The notes beneath the pieces are model-generated. The model was not told where the DNA came from, made no database searches, and saw nothing but the letters and a program-made list of their open reading frames with translations. Both the position numbers and the translations under genes were made by a program. A stretch of DNA of 64,000 bases from Sinorhizobium psoraleae (GTDB taxonomy: Bacteria; Pseudomonadota; Alphaproteobacteria; Rhizobiales; Rhizobiaceae): NCBI RefSeq assembly GCF_013283645.1, contig NZ_JABEKV010000003.1, forward strand, positions 868,001 through 932,000. Reading direction: 5' to 3'. The first letter of the stretch is position 1, and every line of letters begins with the position of its first letter. Shown in pieces: positions 63,848-64,000 of the stretch.

Positions 63848-64000
63848 ATGACAATTGAAATCCGCAAAACCATCCGTTTCCTGCTCAATGACCGGCTTGT
63901 CGAGCTGGCCGATGTTTCACCCGTCCAGACGCTCCTCGATTTCCTGCGCATCGACCGAAACTTGCGCGGAACCAAGGAAGGCTGTGCTGAGGGCGACTGC
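63848..64000 (+). CDS. xdhA: Xanthine dehydrogenase small subunit (partial, cut by window edge)
   Basis: The first 51 codons only. An N-terminal ferredoxin-like fold starts with IRFLLNDRLVEL, and GTKEGCAEGDC at 41-51 holds the first cysteines (C46, C51) of a 2Fe-2S cluster. This EGCAEGDC pattern is typical of the XdhA subunit with FAD and 2Fe-2S centres. It oxidises hypoxanthine and xanthine to urate, feeding hiuH and the puuE-uraD fusion. The ATG follows the hiuH stop by six bases. Remaining domains and xdhB/xdhC must lie beyond the edge. Confidence 0.9.
   Translation, partial: MTIEIRKTIRFLLNDRLVELADVSPVQTLLDFLRIDRNLRGTKEGCAEGDC

Overview
The window is high-GC DNA (roughly 60% by eye), almost fully coding, with short intergenic gaps and frequent ATGA, GTGA or TTGA stop/start overlaps. 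Gene content points to a Rhizobiaceae alphaproteobacterium close to Sinorhizobium/Ensifer: ExoF- and ExoY-like exopolysaccharide genes, an HmrR/ActP copper module, several Dpp/Agp-type ABC importers, a urate-to-allantoate degradation block, and a palindromic intergenic repeat I associate with Sinorhizobium. The density of surface-glycan and solute-uptake genes resembles a pSymB-like chromid or megaplasmid. That replicon assignment is inference; no replication, tRNA, rRNA, IS or CRISPR feature was seen.

Layout. (1) 1-21105, surface polysaccharide: CDP-glucose pathway (rfbF and partial rfbG), a GT-C membrane glycosyltransferase, three GT4 glycosyltransferases, two sulfotransferases, a Wzx flippase, ExoF-like and ExoY-like proteins, a PIG-L deacetylase, a DegT aminotransferase and a polysaccharide deacetylase. 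An orphan LuxR-type response regulator with a residual histidine-kinase stub, a periplasmic hypothetical protein and an MscS channel lie among them. (2) 21092-27493, nucleotide-cyclase-like genes (DUF3095 and a class III cyclase) with an MBL-fold hydrolase, a UDP-HexNAc-type dehydrogenase and a secreted polysaccharide lyase. (3) 27713-42477, an Agp/Dpp-type ABC importer, three glycosyltransferases, two methyltransferases, a very unusual 903-residue ABC-exporter-like protein and a cyclic-nucleotide-binding protein. (4) 42627-46682, copper resistance (copZ, DUF4396, actP, hmrR) with two MerR-type promoters. (5) 47114-48406, a purine permease. (6) 48752-54889, a four-carbon acid-sugar catabolic locus (DUF1537 kinase, GntR regulator, PdxA2, DHDPS-family aldolase, Fe-ADH, BNR/sialidase-like protein). 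(7) 55130-61259, a DMT transporter and a second Dpp-type ABC importer. (8) 61331-64000, urate/allantoin catabolism (allA, puuE-uraD fusion, hiuH, start of xdhA).

How the parts may work together. Region 1 looks like a system that makes, decorates (amino sugar, sulfate, deacetylation) and moves a lipid-linked glycan, but no copolymerase or clear polymerase is present here. The polysaccharide lyase next to a long-SBP importer in regions 2-3 suggests glycan turnover and oligosaccharide uptake. Regions 5 and 8 both serve purine use and share a 16-bp exact sequence upstream.

The most unusual item is the 903-residue ABC protein at 38332-41043. It has an exporter-type membrane domain, but its nucleotide-binding domain has lost the Walker A lysine, both Walker B acids and the H-loop histidine. 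It also carries three copies of the post-Q-loop motif ending NLL(F/Y)G or NVLFG. It sits 60 bases upstream of a cyclic-nucleotide-binding protein. With the cyclase-like genes about 12 kb away, this suggests a non-hydrolysing, possibly cyclic-nucleotide-linked membrane device within a glycan locus.
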